63,198 nucleotides of DNA from Mycobacterium sp. E3198. Its GTDB lineage: Bacteria > Actinomycetota > Actinomycetes > Mycobacteriales > Mycobacteriaceae. The position numbers were made by a program, and so were the translations under genes. The notes under the pieces are model-generated. The model was given only the letters and a program-made list of their open reading frames with translations. It was not told the origin of the DNA and did no database searches. Below, one piece after another: positions 52,629-61,969 of this stretch. Numbering within the stretch: position 1 is the stretch's first letter; each line of letters begins with the position of its first letter. The stretch covers positions 1-63,198 of the forward strand of contig NZ_LZIS01000109.1 in assembly GCF_001667015.1 (NCBI RefSeq), given 5' to 3'.

Positions 52629-53726
52629 CTACAGCCCGGCGCGGTCGGCGAGCAGCGCTCGGTGCCGGGCGCTGCTGCCGAAGAGCGCCTCTGTCGTCTT
52701 GGCCCGCCGAAAGTACAGGTGCAGGTCGTGTTCCCAGGTGAACGCGATGCCGCCGTGAATCTGAATCGCGGACCCTGCACACAGGACGTAGGTGTCGGCG
52801 GCCTGCGCCTTGGCCAGCGGCGCGCTGATGTGAAACTCCCGGCCCGCTGCGGCGCTCATCGCGGCGAACATCACCGCCGCACGGGTCGCATCGATCTCGA
52901 TCATCATGTCGGCGCAGGCGTGTTTGATCGCCTGGAACGAACCGATGGGCCGATCGAATTGTTTTCGGGTCCTTGCGTATTCGACCGTACGGTCGAGGCA
53001 GGCCTCGGCGCCGCCGAGCATCTCCGCGGCCAGCAGCGCGCGCGCCACGTCGAGCACCCGCGCCACGTTGTCGGGTGAGCCGGCGGTCAGCGCTTCGGCC
53101 GGTGCCTGCGCCAGCCGCAGCTGGGCGACGGGACGGGTGATGTCGAACGAGGGCAGCCGCTCGACCGCGACTCCCGGAGCGTCCGCCGCTACGACATAGA
53201 ATCCCACCGCCCCGTCGGCCACCGCAGGGACGACGAAGAGGTCCGCGACGTGCCCGTGCAGCACCGCCGCGCACTCGCCGGTGAGCACGGTGCGGCCGTT
53301 CCGGCGTTCGGAGCGCACAGTCGCCGCGGCGGGGTCCGCGACATCGTGCGCGCTGGCGGCGAACGCCGCGATCCGTTCGCCACACAGCAGATCGGGCAGC
53401 AGGGTCTTGCGTTGTTCTTCATCGCCCGCCTGCAGAATCGCGTCGATCGCGAATGTCGTGCCCGCAAAAGGGACGGGTGTCAGCGCCCGGCCCAGCTCGC
53501 CGAACGCGATCGCGGTCTCGACGAGGGTGGCGCCCACTCCGCCGTACTCGTCCGGCGTGTGCAGACCGGGCAACTCCAATTCGGTGCACAGCCGCTGCCA
53601 TAGCTTCCTGTCGCACCCGTCCGCGGCCGCCGCCTCGCGCACCCGCGCCGCAGGGGCTTGATCGCGGAGGAATCCCCGCAGCGACGCGCGGAAAGCTTCC
53701 TGTTCGTGGTCGTACCGGAAATCCAT
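52629..53726 (-). CDS. fadE18: Acyl-CoA dehydrogenase FadE18
   Basis: 365 residues of the acyl-CoA dehydrogenase fold: FRYDHEQEAFRASLRGFLRD at the start, RTRKQFDRPIGSFQAIKH (helix G region) and the C-terminal GGIAFTWEHDLHLYFRRAK. The FadE18/FadE17 type forms alpha2beta2 heterotetramers in M. tuberculosis, in which one subunit often lacks the catalytic base. By position Rv1933c. It begins 1 base after the fadE17 stop, in keeping with a coupled pair. Confidence 0.9.
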   Translation of the reverse strand: MDFRYDHEQEAFRASLRGFLRDQAPAARVREAAAADGCDRKLWQRLCTELELPGLHTPDEYGGVGATLVETAIAFGELGRALTPVPFAGTTFAIDAILQAGDEEQRKTLLPDLLCGERIAAFAASAHDVADPAAATVRSERRNGRTVLTGECAAVLHGHVADLFVVPAVADGAVGFYVVAADAPGVAVERLPSFDITRPVAQLRLAQAPAEALTAGSPDNVARVLDVARALLAAEMLGGAEACLDRTVEYARTRKQFDRPIGSFQAIKHACADMMIEIDATRAAVMFAAMSAAAGREFHISAPLAKAQAADTYVLCAGSAIQIHGGIAFTWEHDLHLYFRRAKTTEALFGSSARHRALLADRAGL

Positions 53727-53727
53727 G

Positions 53728-54957
53728 TCAGCGAACGGCTTCCAGACGTGGCTCCCTGGGCAGGCCGAGCAGCCGCTCGCCGATCACGTTGCGCTGGATC
53801 TGCGAACTGCCGGCGTAGATCGTCGCGGCCCGCGCGTAGAGGAGCTCGTCCATCCAGCAGGCGGGGGAGTTGGGCGTGCCCGCCTGCGGGACCAACCGGG
53901 CTCCGCCGTTTCCCGGACCGCGCCGACCGAGCGCGTCGAGGCCGAGTATCTCGACGGCGAGATCGGTATAGCGACGGAAATATTCGCTCCAGATGACCTT
54001 GCTGATCGCCGCCTCCGCACCGGGCAGCCGCCCGTTCAGCGACAAGGTGAGGCCGCGGTATCCGCGGTAGCGCATGATCTGCACTCGCGAGAAGCACCAG
54101 GCCAGGCCGGCCCGGATCTGCGGATCGGCGTTCATGCCGCGTTCGCGGGCGAGTTCGCAAAGCCGCTCGAGGTCGCGGCCGAATTCGATGGCCGCGGTGG
54201 TGACTTGGGAGCCGCGTTCGAACCCGAGCAGCGTCATCGCGGTCGGCCATCCGTTTCCCGTGCCGCCCACCACATTGCCGGCTGCCGTACGGGCACCGGT
54301 GAAGAAAACCTCGCTGAACGACGAGTGTCCGGCGGCGTTGACGATCGGCCGGACCTCGACGCCGGGTTGTTCGATCGGCACCAACAGGAAGGACAGGCCC
54401 TGGTGTTTGGGGGCATCGGGATTCGTGCGCGCAAGCAGGAAGATCCAGTTGGCCGAGTGACCGGCCGAGGTCCAGATCTTCTGCCCGTTGATCACCCACC
54501 TGTCGCCGTCGAGCAGGGCCCTGGTGCGTACCGAGGCCAGATCGGAGCCGGCGTCGGGCTCCGAGAACCCCTGGCACCAGCGATCTTCGCCGCTGAGGAT
54601 GCGCGGCAGGAAATGCTCCTTTTGCGCCTGCGACCCCAGCGCGATCAGCGTGTTGCCCAGCAGGTCGATCCCGAGCAGGTCGTTTTCGGCCCGCTCGGGC
54701 GCGCCGGCCCGGGCGAACTCCTCGGCCAGCACCACCTGTTCGATGGGGGAAAGGCCGCCCCCGCCGAATTCCCGGGGCCACGACACCGCGACCAGGCCGC
54801 AGGCGGTCAGCGACCGTCGCCACTGCAGCCCGAACGCTTCCCGCTCGTCGGGCGGCAATGCGCCGGCTCCCGACCAACCGGCCGGGAGATGCTCGGCGAG
54901 GAAGGCGCGGATCCGGTCGCGGAACGCTTCCGCTTCGGGCGGGTAGGTGATGTCCAC
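53728..54957 (-). CDS. fadE17: Acyl-CoA dehydrogenase FadE17
   Basis: 409 residues, the length I recall for Rv1934c. Motifs: [20 protein letters not shown] (FAD-interacting loop), [19 protein letters not shown], and the C-terminal [20 protein letters not shown]. Part of the operon starting with echA13. As the larger subunit it probably supplies FAD and substrate contacts in a heterotetramer with FadE18. M. tuberculosis homologues belong to the Mce3R regulon. Confidence 0.92.
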   Translation of the reverse strand: MDITYPPEAEAFRDRIRAFLAEHLPAGWSGAGALPPDEREAFGLQWRRSLTACGLVAVSWPREFGGGGLSPIEQVVLAEEFARAGAPERAENDLLGIDLLGNTLIALGSQAQKEHFLPRILSGEDRWCQGFSEPDAGSDLASVRTRALLDGDRWVINGQKIWTSAGHSANWIFLLARTNPDAPKHQGLSFLLVPIEQPGVEVRPIVNAAGHSSFSEVFFTGARTAAGNVVGGTGNGWPTAMTLLGFERGSQVTTAAIEFGRDLERLCELARERGMNADPQIRAGLAWCFSRVQIMRYRGYRGLTLSLNGRLPGAEAAISKVIWSEYFRRYTDLAVEILGLDALGRRGPGNGGARLVPQAGTPNSPACWMDELLYARAATIYAGSSQIQRNVIGERLLGLPREPRLEAVR

Positions 54958-54973
54958 GGCGCGGCGTCCGGGC

Positions 54974-55915
54974 TCAGGGGCGGTGCTTGGTCGACGGCAA
55001 GATCTCCGGCGCCGCGCGCCAGTCGTCGAGCCCGTATTCGACGGTTCCGTACGAGAGTTTCCCGCCGGTGACCTCCCCCCAGTGGGCGTGATTGAGCTGG
55101 TGGATCTTGAAACAGCCGTCGAGTGCTGTGGTGAAACCCATGGCGTCGACGGTTTGGTTGACCGATTCCTTGACCAGCAACGCGGCCATGGTCGGGACCT
55201 TGGCGATCCGGCGGGCGAATTCGATTGTGCTGGTTGCTAGTTGGTCCGCGGGAAACACCTTGCTCACCATCCCGAGCCGGTGCGCTTCGTCGGCGCCGAT
55301 ACAATCGCCGGTGAGCAGAAGCTCCTTCGACTTGCGCGGCCCGAATTCCCACGGATGCCCGAAGTACTCGACCCCGCACATGCCGAGCCGGGTGCCTACG
55401 ACGTCGGCGAACACGGTCTCCTCGCTCGCGACGATCAGGTCGCAGCACCAGGCCAGCATCAAGCCCGCCGACAGGACCGTGCCGTGCACTTGGGCGATGG
55501 TGATCTTGCGAAGGTTTCGCCACCGCTTCGTGTTTTCGAAGTAGTAGTGCCACTCCTGGCGATTGCGCGACTCCACCCCGCCGAACGTCGCCCCGTTGCA
55601 CTGATAGGTGGGGTGCTGGTCGGGGCCGGGTGAGCGTTCCCGCACATCGTCCGCGGATCCGAGGTCGTGCCCGGCGGAGAAGGCGGGACCGGCCGCCCGC
55701 AGGATGACGACGCGGACCGTGTCGTCGGCTTCGGCGAGTTCGAACGCGGCGCCCAACTCGACCAGCATCCCGCGCGTCTGCGCGTTGCGCTGTTTCGGGC
55801 GATCAAGGGTGATTGCAGCGATGCGACCGTCGTCGATCGTCTCGTAGCGGATGAAGTCGAACTGTTGCGCGGACCTCTGCCGAGCACCGACCGGATGGAG
55901 CCCGGTGACGTTCAT
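54974..55915 (-). CDS. echA13: Enoyl-CoA hydratase EchA13
   Basis: 313 residues, first gene of the operon. Crotonase signatures are [16 protein letters not shown] and [19 protein letters not shown] (oxyanion holes), with a glutamate region [29 protein letters not shown] is 6 nt upstream of the ATG. By position it is Rv1935c. It probably hydrates the enoyl-CoA formed by FadE17/18. Confidence 0.92.
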   Translation of the reverse strand: MNVTGLHPVGARQRSAQQFDFIRYETIDDGRIAAITLDRPKQRNAQTRGMLVELGAAFELAEADDTVRVVILRAAGPAFSAGHDLGSADDVRERSPGPDQHPTYQCNGATFGGVESRNRQEWHYYFENTKRWRNLRKITIAQVHGTVLSAGLMLAWCCDLIVASEETVFADVVGTRLGMCGVEYFGHPWEFGPRKSKELLLTGDCIGADEAHRLGMVSKVFPADQLATSTIEFARRIAKVPTMAALLVKESVNQTVDAMGFTTALDGCFKIHQLNHAHWGEVTGGKLSYGTVEYGLDDWRAAPEILPSTKHRP

Positions 55916-56075
55916 GGCGACTCCTTTTACTGCTCGCTGCGCTCCGAACGGGTGACCTGTGGGAGATTACGCGGGACCACACCACGATGTCCATAGCCAA
56001 TACGGGCTGTCGTGAACGGTCTCTCGCCAAACTCCCAAGCAAAATGGCTCTTGTGTGTAACGAAGTATCTTGCTA

Positions 56076-56101
56076 GTACTGTGGTATACCTACATCAGTA
56101 C
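56076..56101. promoter_or_regulatory. Inverted-repeat operator in the divergent mel2 promoter
   Basis: GTACTG-(14 nt)-CAGTAC frames the perfect palindrome GGTATACC (56083-56090). It lies 35 bases before melF and about 160 bases before echA13. In M. tuberculosis the TetR-type repressor Mce3R controls both flanking operons; this repeat is the obvious candidate site. The operator sequence was not compared with known Mce3R sites. Confidence 0.5.
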
Positions 56102-56136
56102 ACGCGCAGCCAACGTGAGAACGGGAAGGGTTGACC

Positions 56137-57246
56137 ATGGAGATCGGAATATTCCTGATGCCGGCCCATCCACCGGAGCGCAGCCTGTATGACGCCACCC
56201 AGTGGGACCTCGACATGATCGAACTGGCCGACCGACTCGGCTACGTCGAGGCCTGGGTCGGCGAACACTTCACCGTGCCCTGGGAACCGATCTGTGCGCC
56301 CGACCTTCTCTTGGCGCAGGCGTTGCTGCGCACCACGTCGATCAAGCTCGCGCCCGGGGCACATCTGTTGCCCTATCACCACCCGGTCGAACTGGCCCAT
56401 CGGGTGGCCTACTTCGATCACCTCGCGCAGGGCCGCTTCATGCTCGGCGTCGGCGCCAGTGGGATCCCAGGCGACTGGGCGCTGTATGACGTGGACGGAA
56501 AGAACGGCGAGCACCGCGAGATGACGCGTGAAGCGCTCGAAATCATGTTGCGCATCTGGACCGAGGACGAGCCATGGGAGCATCGCGGAAAGTACTGGAA
56601 CGCCAACGGAATCGCGCCGATGTTCGAGGGCCTGATGAAGCGCCACATCAAGCCGTTCCAGAAGCCGCATCCTCCCATTGGGGTCACCGGGTTCAGCGCG
56701 GGCTCTGAGACCCTCAAGCTGGCGGGCGAGCGGGGTTATCTTCCGATGAGCCTCGATCTCAACACCGAATACGTTGCCACCCACTGGGATGCGGTGCTGG
56801 AGGGCGCGGAGCGCAGCGGCCGGACGCCGGATCGCCGCGATTGGCGTTTGGTGCGGGAGGTTTTCGTCGCCGAGACCGACGAGCAGGCCTTCCGCTACGC
56901 GGTCGACGGCACGATGGGGCGCGCCATGCGCGAATACGTGCTGCCGACGTTCCGGATGTTCGGCATGACCAAGTTCTACAAGCACAACCCGTCGGTGCCC
57001 GATGACGACGTGACGCCCGAATACCTCGCCGAGAACACCTTTGTGGTCGGCTCGGTGGACACGGTGGTCGACAAACTCGAGGCGACCTACGACCAGGTGG
57101 GCGGGTTCGGCCACCTCCTGGTTCTCGGATTCGACTACATCGACAACCCCGGCCCGTGGAAGGAGTCGCTGCGGCTGCTGGCCCAAGAGGTCATGCCCCG
57201 ACTCAACGCGCGCATCGCCAAGAAGCCCGTCACAGCGGTCGTCTGA
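56137..57246 (+). CDS. melF: Luciferase-like monooxygenase MelF (mel2 locus)
   Basis: 369 residues, the same length as Rv1936. LLM-family TIM barrel: VEAWVGEHFTVPWEPICAPD, IKLAPGAHLLPYHHPVELAH and GRFMLGVGASGIPGDW. ATG 56137 is preceded by GGGAAGGG; a TTG at 56131 in frame is less likely. First gene of the plus-strand mel2 operon, two bases before the next start. In M. tuberculosis mel2 affects oxidative-stress resistance and is related to luciferase genes of bioluminescent bacteria. Confidence 0.93.
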   Translation: MEIGIFLMPAHPPERSLYDATQWDLDMIELADRLGYVEAWVGEHFTVPWEPICAPDLLLAQALLRTTSIKLAPGAHLLPYHHPVELAHRVAYFDHLAQGRFMLGVGASGIPGDWALYDVDGKNGEHREMTREALEIMLRIWTEDEPWEHRGKYWNANGIAPMFEGLMKRHIKPFQKPHPPIGVTGFSAGSETLKLAGERGYLPMSLDLNTEYVATHWDAVLEGAERSGRTPDRRDWRLVREVFVAETDEQAFRYAVDGTMGRAMREYVLPTFRMFGMTKFYKHNPSVPDDDVTPEYLAENTFVVGSVDTVVDKLEATYDQVGGFGHLLVLGFDYIDNPGPWKESLRLLAQEVMPRLNARIAKKPVTAVV

Positions 57247-57248
57247 CG

Positions 57249-59807
57249 ATGGCGGATTGTCAGGTCACCGTCGACTATTCGGATGGAACGCACAAGGCCA
57301 TGCCGGTGCGGCCGGACCAGACGGTCTTGGACGCCGCCGAGGAACACGGTGTGGCGATCGTCAACGAATGCCAAAGCGGAATCTGTGGCACCTGCGTCGC
57401 CACCTGTACCGCCGGCCAGTACGAGATGGGACGCACCGAGGGCCTGTCCGACGTGGAGCGCGCGGCGCGAAAGATCCTCACCTGCCAGACGTTCCCCACC
57501 TCCGATTGCCGCATCGAACTGCAATATCCGGCCGACGACAACGCTGCGCTGCTGGTCAGCTGCGACGGCGTGGTGACCGCGGTCGACTTGGTGTCGCGGA
57601 GCACCGCGGTGCTGCGCCTGGATGTCTCGGCGCATTTCGCGCCGACGGAGGCGCCCCTGAATTACCGGGCCGGCCAGTTCGCCCAGTTGCAGGTTCCCGG
57701 CACCACCGCATGGCGAAACTACTCGTACGCGCATCCCGCCGACGGCAGCGGCGAACTGGAGTTCATCATCAGGCTGCTGCCGGAGGGAGCGATGTCGAAC
57801 TATCTGCGCGACCGCGCGAAACCGGGCGACCATATCGCGCTGCGGTGCAGCAAAGGCAGCTTCTATTTGCGCCCGGTCGTTCGCCCGGTCATCCTGGTCG
57901 CCGGCGGCACGGGGTTGTCGGCCATCCTGGCCATGGCCCGGAGCCTGGGCGCCGACACCGGCCAGCCGGTCCATCTGCTCTACGGTGTGACCTCCGCCGA
58001 AGACCTGTGCAAGCTCGACGAACTCAGGGAGCTCGGGCGCCGGGTCTCGGCCGTGGACGTGCACGTCATCGTCGCGCGCCCGGACGCCGGCTGGGATGGC
58101 CGGACGGGTCTCGTCACGGACCTGCTGGACGAGCGGATGCTGGCCGGCGGTGACGCCGACGTGTATCTGTGCGGGCCCGCGCCGATGGTAGAGGCCACCC
58201 GAACCTGGCTGGATAGCAACGGTTTCCATCGCGTCGGGTTGTACTACGAGAAGTTCGTGCCCAGCGGTGCGGCGCGGCGCCGCAACCCGATTCAGCTCGA
58301 TCCCGCAAGCCTGGACATTGCCGACCTGCGCAGTCGAGGCCGCGGAACCGCGGTGGTCATCGGGGGGAGCATCGCGGGCATCGCGGCGGCGAAGGTGCTC
58401 AGCGAGACCTTCGAGCGGGTCATCGTCCTCGAGAAGGACGATCCGCATCGGCGACGCGAGGGCCGGCCGGGTGCGGCGCAGGGCTGGCATCTGCACCACC
58501 TGCTGACCGCCGGACAGATCGAGTTGGAGCGTTTCTTTCCCGGCATCGTCGACGACATGGTGCGCGAGGGCGCGTTCAAAGTCGACATGGCGGCCCAGTA
58601 CCGGATCCGGGTGGGGGGAAGTTGGAAGAAACCCGGCACCAGTGACATCGAGATTGTGTGTGCCGGTAGGCCGCTGCTGGAATGGTGTGTCCGGCGCCGC
58701 CTCGACGACGAGCCCCGGATCGACTTCCGCTACGAGTCGGAGGTGGTCGACCTGGTCTTCGATCACGCCAACAACGCCATCGTCGGGGTCGGCGTCACGG
58801 TGAGCGGAACCCGGGACGGCACATTGGAAGTGCTGCCCGCCGAGTTCGTCGTCGACGCGTCGGGCAAGAACACCCGGATGCCGGAATTCTTGGACCGCAT
58901 CGGCATCGGGGCTCCCGAGGTGGAGCAGGACATCATCAACTGCTTCTACTCGACGATGCAGCACCGGGTCCCGCCCGACCGGCAGTGGCAGGACAAGGTC
59001 ATGGTGATCTGCTATGCGTACCGCCCGTTCGAGGACACCTACGCCGCGCAGTACTACACGGACAGCTCACGCACCATCCTGTCCACGTCGCTGGTGGCGT
59101 ACAACTGCTACTCGCCGCCCCGTACCGCCCGGGAGTTCCGTCAATTCGCCGATCTCATGCCGTCACCGGTCATCGGGGAGAACATCGACGGCCTGGAGCC
59201 GGCCTCGCCGATCTACAACTTCCGCTATCCGAACATGCTCCGGCTGCACTACGAGAAGAAGCGCAACCTGCCGCGGGCGCTGTTGGCCGTGGGCGACGCG
59301 TATACCAGCGCCGACCCGGTGTCCGGCCTGGGTATGAGCCTGGCGCTCAAGGAAGTCCGCGAGATGCAGGTGTTGCTGGACAAGTACGGTCCGGGACACC
59401 GGGAGCTGCCGCGCCGTTACTACCGGGCGATCGCCAAGATGGCCGACACGGCCTGGTTCGTGATCCGCGAACAGAATCTGCGCTTCGACTGGATGAAGGA
59501 CGTCGACAAGAAGCGTCCCTTCTATTTCCGGGCGCTCACCTGGTACATGGATCGCCTGGTGGAATTGGTGCACGACGACCTCGACGCCTATCGCGAATTC
59601 TTGGCCGTCGTCCACCTGGTCAAACCACCGGCGGCGCTGATGAAGCCCGGGATCGCCGGCCGCGTCGTCGGCAAGTGGGCGCGGACCAGATTGTCCGGCC
59701 AGAAGACACTGATCGCCCGCAACTACGAGAATCACACGGTGCCGGTCGCCGATCCCGCCGAGCGGCTGGTGGCCGTGGGCGGATCGGCGCCGAGCCGAAT
59801 GCTGTAG
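57249..59807 (+). CDS. melG: MelG-type fusion: 2Fe-2S ferredoxin, flavin reductase and FAD oxygenase
   Basis: 852 residues with three modules. (1) Plant-type 2Fe-2S ferredoxin: Cys41, Cys46, Cys49 in ECQSGICGTC and Cys79 in ILTCQT. (2) Ferredoxin-NADP reductase-like domain, about 100-340, with RNYSYAHPA (flavin site) and VAGGTGLSAIL (NADP loop). (3) FAD-dependent monooxygenase/halogenase-like domain from about 368, with VIGGSIAGIAAAKVL and GDAYTSADPVSGLGMSLAL. The arrangement matches Rv1937 of M. tuberculosis. Electrons would pass from NAD(P)H through modules 2 and 1 to an oxygenase. It is coupled closely to melF. Confidence 0.9.
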   Translation: MADCQVTVDYSDGTHKAMPVRPDQTVLDAAEEHGVAIVNECQSGICGTCVATCTAGQYEMGRTEGLSDVERAARKILTCQTFPTSDCRIELQYPADDNAALLVSCDGVVTAVDLVSRSTAVLRLDVSAHFAPTEAPLNYRAGQFAQLQVPGTTAWRNYSYAHPADGSGELEFIIRLLPEGAMSNYLRDRAKPGDHIALRCSKGSFYLRPVVRPVILVAGGTGLSAILAMARSLGADTGQPVHLLYGVTSAEDLCKLDELRELGRRVSAVDVHVIVARPDAGWDGRTGLVTDLLDERMLAGGDADVYLCGPAPMVEATRTWLDSNGFHRVGLYYEKFVPSGAARRRNPIQLDPASLDIADLRSRGRGTAVVIGGSIAGIAAAKVLSETFERVIVLEKDDPHRRREGRPGAAQGWHLHHLLTAGQIELERFFPGIVDDMVREGAFKVDMAAQYRIRVGGSWKKPGTSDIEIVCAGRPLLEWCVRRRLDDEPRIDFRYESEVVDLVFDHANNAIVGVGVTVSGTRDGTLEVLPAEFVVDASGKNTRMPEFLDRIGIGAPEVEQDIINCFYSTMQHRVPPDRQWQDKVMVICYAYRPFEDTYAAQYYTDSSRTILSTSLVAYNCYSPPRTAREFRQFADLMPSPVIGENIDGLEPASPIYNFRYPNMLRLHYEKKRNLPRALLAVGDAYTSADPVSGLGMSLALKEVREMQVLLDKYGPGHRELPRRYYRAIAKMADTAWFVIREQNLRFDWMKDVDKKRPFYFRALTWYMDRLVELVHDDLDAYREFLAVVHLVKPPAALMKPGIAGRVVGKWARTRLSGQKTLIARNYENHTVPVADPAERLVAVGGSAPSRML

Positions 59808-59828
59808 GTCCCGGTGAAGGAAGGCGAA

Positions 59829-60902
59829 ATGATGGCGCAGGTTCATCGCTCGTTGGACTGTCGTGGCACACGAATTCATGCCGTCGAGGAGGGCCTCGCC
59901 AGCCCAGACGGGCCGCTTGTGGTGCTGCTGCACGGCTTTCCGGAGTCCTGGTACTCATGGCGCCATCAGCTTCCCGCGCTGGCCGCCGCGGGCTACCGGG
60001 TGGTGGCAATCGACCAGCGGGGCTACGGGCGTTCGTCGAAGTTCCGCGTGCAATCGGCTTACCGCATCAAGGAATTGGTCGGTGACGTCGTGGGCGTCAT
60101 CGACGCCTACGGCGCCGACAAGGCGATCGTGGTGGGCCACGACTGGGGCGCGCCGGTCGCGTGGACCTTCGCCTGGCTGCATCCTGAGCGGTGTGCCGGC
60201 GTGGTCGGGATCAGCGTTCCGTTCGCCGGTCGCGGCGTTATCGGCCTGCCGGGCAGTCCCTTCGGCGAGCACCGTCCCAACGACTACCACCTCGAGCTCG
60301 CCGGCGAGGGCCGGATCTGGTATCAGGACTACTTCTCCGCGCAGGACGGGATCATCGCCGAAATCGAGGAGGATGTGCGCGGCTGGTTGCTCGGGCTGAC
60401 CTACACGGTATCCGGCGAGGGGATGATCGCGGCGACCAAGGCAGCGGTCGACGCGGGAGTAGACCTGGAATCCATGAGTCCGATCGACGTGATCCGCGCC
60501 GGTCCGCTCTGCATGGCCGAGGGGGCGAAACTCAAGGACGCCTTCCTCTACCCGGAGACGATGCCCGAGTGGCTCACCGACGCCGACGTCGATTTCTACG
60601 CCGGCGAATTCGAGCGGTCCGGCTTCGGGGGACCGCTGAGCTTCTATCACAACATCGACAACGACTGGCATGACTTGGCCTTCCAGGAGGGCAAGCCGCT
60701 CACGCCACCCGCGATGTTCATCGGCGGGCAATACGACGTCGGCACCGCCTGGGGCGCCGAGGCCATCGAGCGCGCGCACGAGGTCATGCCGAATTACCGT
60801 GGGACCCAAATGATTTCCGACGTCGGGCACTGGATTCAGCAGGAAGCGCCCGAGGAGACCAACCGGCTGTTGCTCGATTTTCTTGGCGGGCTGCGTTCGT
60901 GA
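59829..60902 (+). CDS. ephB: Epoxide hydrolase EphB (MelH)
   Basis: 357 residues of the alpha/beta-hydrolase epoxide hydrolase family. The oxyanion region is HGFPESW; nucleophile Asp105 sits in VVGHDWGAP; lid tyrosines are near WYQDYF and DFYAGEF; catalytic His334 is in VGHWIQQE. SD GAAGGAAGG precedes ATG 59829 (a second ATG is at 59832). By position it is Rv1938. Its stop overlaps the ribA1-like start by 4 bases, so it is coupled to that gene. It hydrolyses an epoxide to a diol. Confidence 0.92.
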   Translation: MMAQVHRSLDCRGTRIHAVEEGLASPDGPLVVLLHGFPESWYSWRHQLPALAAAGYRVVAIDQRGYGRSSKFRVQSAYRIKELVGDVVGVIDAYGADKAIVVGHDWGAPVAWTFAWLHPERCAGVVGISVPFAGRGVIGLPGSPFGEHRPNDYHLELAGEGRIWYQDYFSAQDGIIAEIEEDVRGWLLGLTYTVSGEGMIAATKAAVDAGVDLESMSPIDVIRAGPLCMAEGAKLKDAFLYPETMPEWLTDADVDFYAGEFERSGFGGPLSFYHNIDNDWHDLAFQEGKPLTPPAMFIGGQYDVGTAWGAEAIERAHEVMPNYRGTQMISDVGHWIQQEAPEETNRLLLDFLGGLRS

Positions 60903-61969
60903 AGACAACCGACGTTCGGGTGCGCCGCGCCATCGGCGCGGTGGCCTCGGGGCATCCCGTCGTGCTTACCGGCGACGCCGACGACGACGGTCATCTGGTC
61001 TTCGCGGCCGACGCCGCGACGACGCACCTGCTTGCTTTCACCATCCGGCACACCTCGGGATATGTCCAAGTGGCGTTGCCGGGCCCGGAGTGCGAACGGC
61101 TGAACCTGCCGCCGATGTGCCACCGCGACACCGCACTCTGCGTGTCGGTCGACTTTCGCGGGACAGGCACCGGGATCTCGGCGCGGGACCGCGCGCGAAC
61201 CATCGCGGCGCTGGCGTCCCCCGAATCCGTGGCTTCGGACTTCCTCCGTCCGGGCCACGTGCTCCCGGTGCGTGCCGCGGCCGACGGGGTGCTCGGCCGG
61301 CCGGGACCCGCCGAGGCCGCGGTGGACTTGGCGAACCTCGCGGGGCGCGGCCGGGCCGCGGCGCTCTGCGAGGTCGTCTCGCGCCGCAACCCCTGCCAGA
61401 TGGCCCGCGGCGCGGAGCTCGTCGAGTTCGCCGTCGAGCACGGGCTGGCGGTGGTGTCGATTGCCGAGCTTGCGGCGTACCGGCAGCGCACCGAACCGCA
61501 GGTGGTCCGGCTGGCGGAGACGACCCTGCCCACCTGGGCCGGCGACTGTCGCGTCATCGGATTTCGTGAGATGCACGGCGGCGGTGAGCATTTGGCCGTG
61601 ATCATCGGCGCGGCCGACGCCGGCGTTCCCGTCCCGCTGCACGTCCATGTGGAATGCCTGACGGGCGACGTGTTCGGCTCGGCGGCGTGCCGATGCGGCG
61701 GGGAGTTGCACCGCGCGCTGGCCAGGATGTCGGCGCAACGCGGCGGCGTGGTCGTGTATCTGCGTCCCTCCGGCGCGGCGCGGGCCTGCGGCCTCTACGC
61801 CCGGTCGGCCGCCGGCGACCCGATGTCGCAGACGGTCGCCTGGATCCTGCGCGATCTTGGCGTGTATGCCCTCGAACTTTCCGACGACGTGCCAGGATTT
61901 GGCCTTGTCCTGTTCGGGGCCATCCGCGAGCACGGATTGGGAGCTGAAACGTTGGCGGCTGCGGGTTGA
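60899..61969 (+). CDS. ribA1: RibA1-like GTP cyclohydrolase II / DHBP synthase homologue, probably divergent
   Basis: 356 residues, a two-domain protein like RibBA. The zinc ligands of GTP cyclohydrolase II are kept (Cys253, Cys264, Cys266 in ECLTGDVFGSAACRCGGEL). Other key motifs are changed: the DHBP synthase acidic loop (normally DDEDRENEGD) reads TGDADDDGHL, and the GTPCH II arginine motif (EGRGIGL type) reads SGAARACGL. GTG 60899 overlaps the ephB stop by 4 bases. By position it is Rv1940. Riboflavin synthesis is doubtful; a flavin-related or new role in mel2 is possible. Confidence 0.85.
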   Translation: MKTTDVRVRRAIGAVASGHPVVLTGDADDDGHLVFAADAATTHLLAFTIRHTSGYVQVALPGPECERLNLPPMCHRDTALCVSVDFRGTGTGISARDRARTIAALASPESVASDFLRPGHVLPVRAAADGVLGRPGPAEAAVDLANLAGRGRAAALCEVVSRRNPCQMARGAELVEFAVEHGLAVVSIAELAAYRQRTEPQVVRLAETTLPTWAGDCRVIGFREMHGGGEHLAVIIGAADAGVPVPLHVHVECLTGDVFGSAACRCGGELHRALARMSAQRGGVVVYLRPSGAARACGLYARSAAGDPMSQTVAWILRDLGVYALELSDDVPGFGLVLFGAIREHGLGAETLAAAG

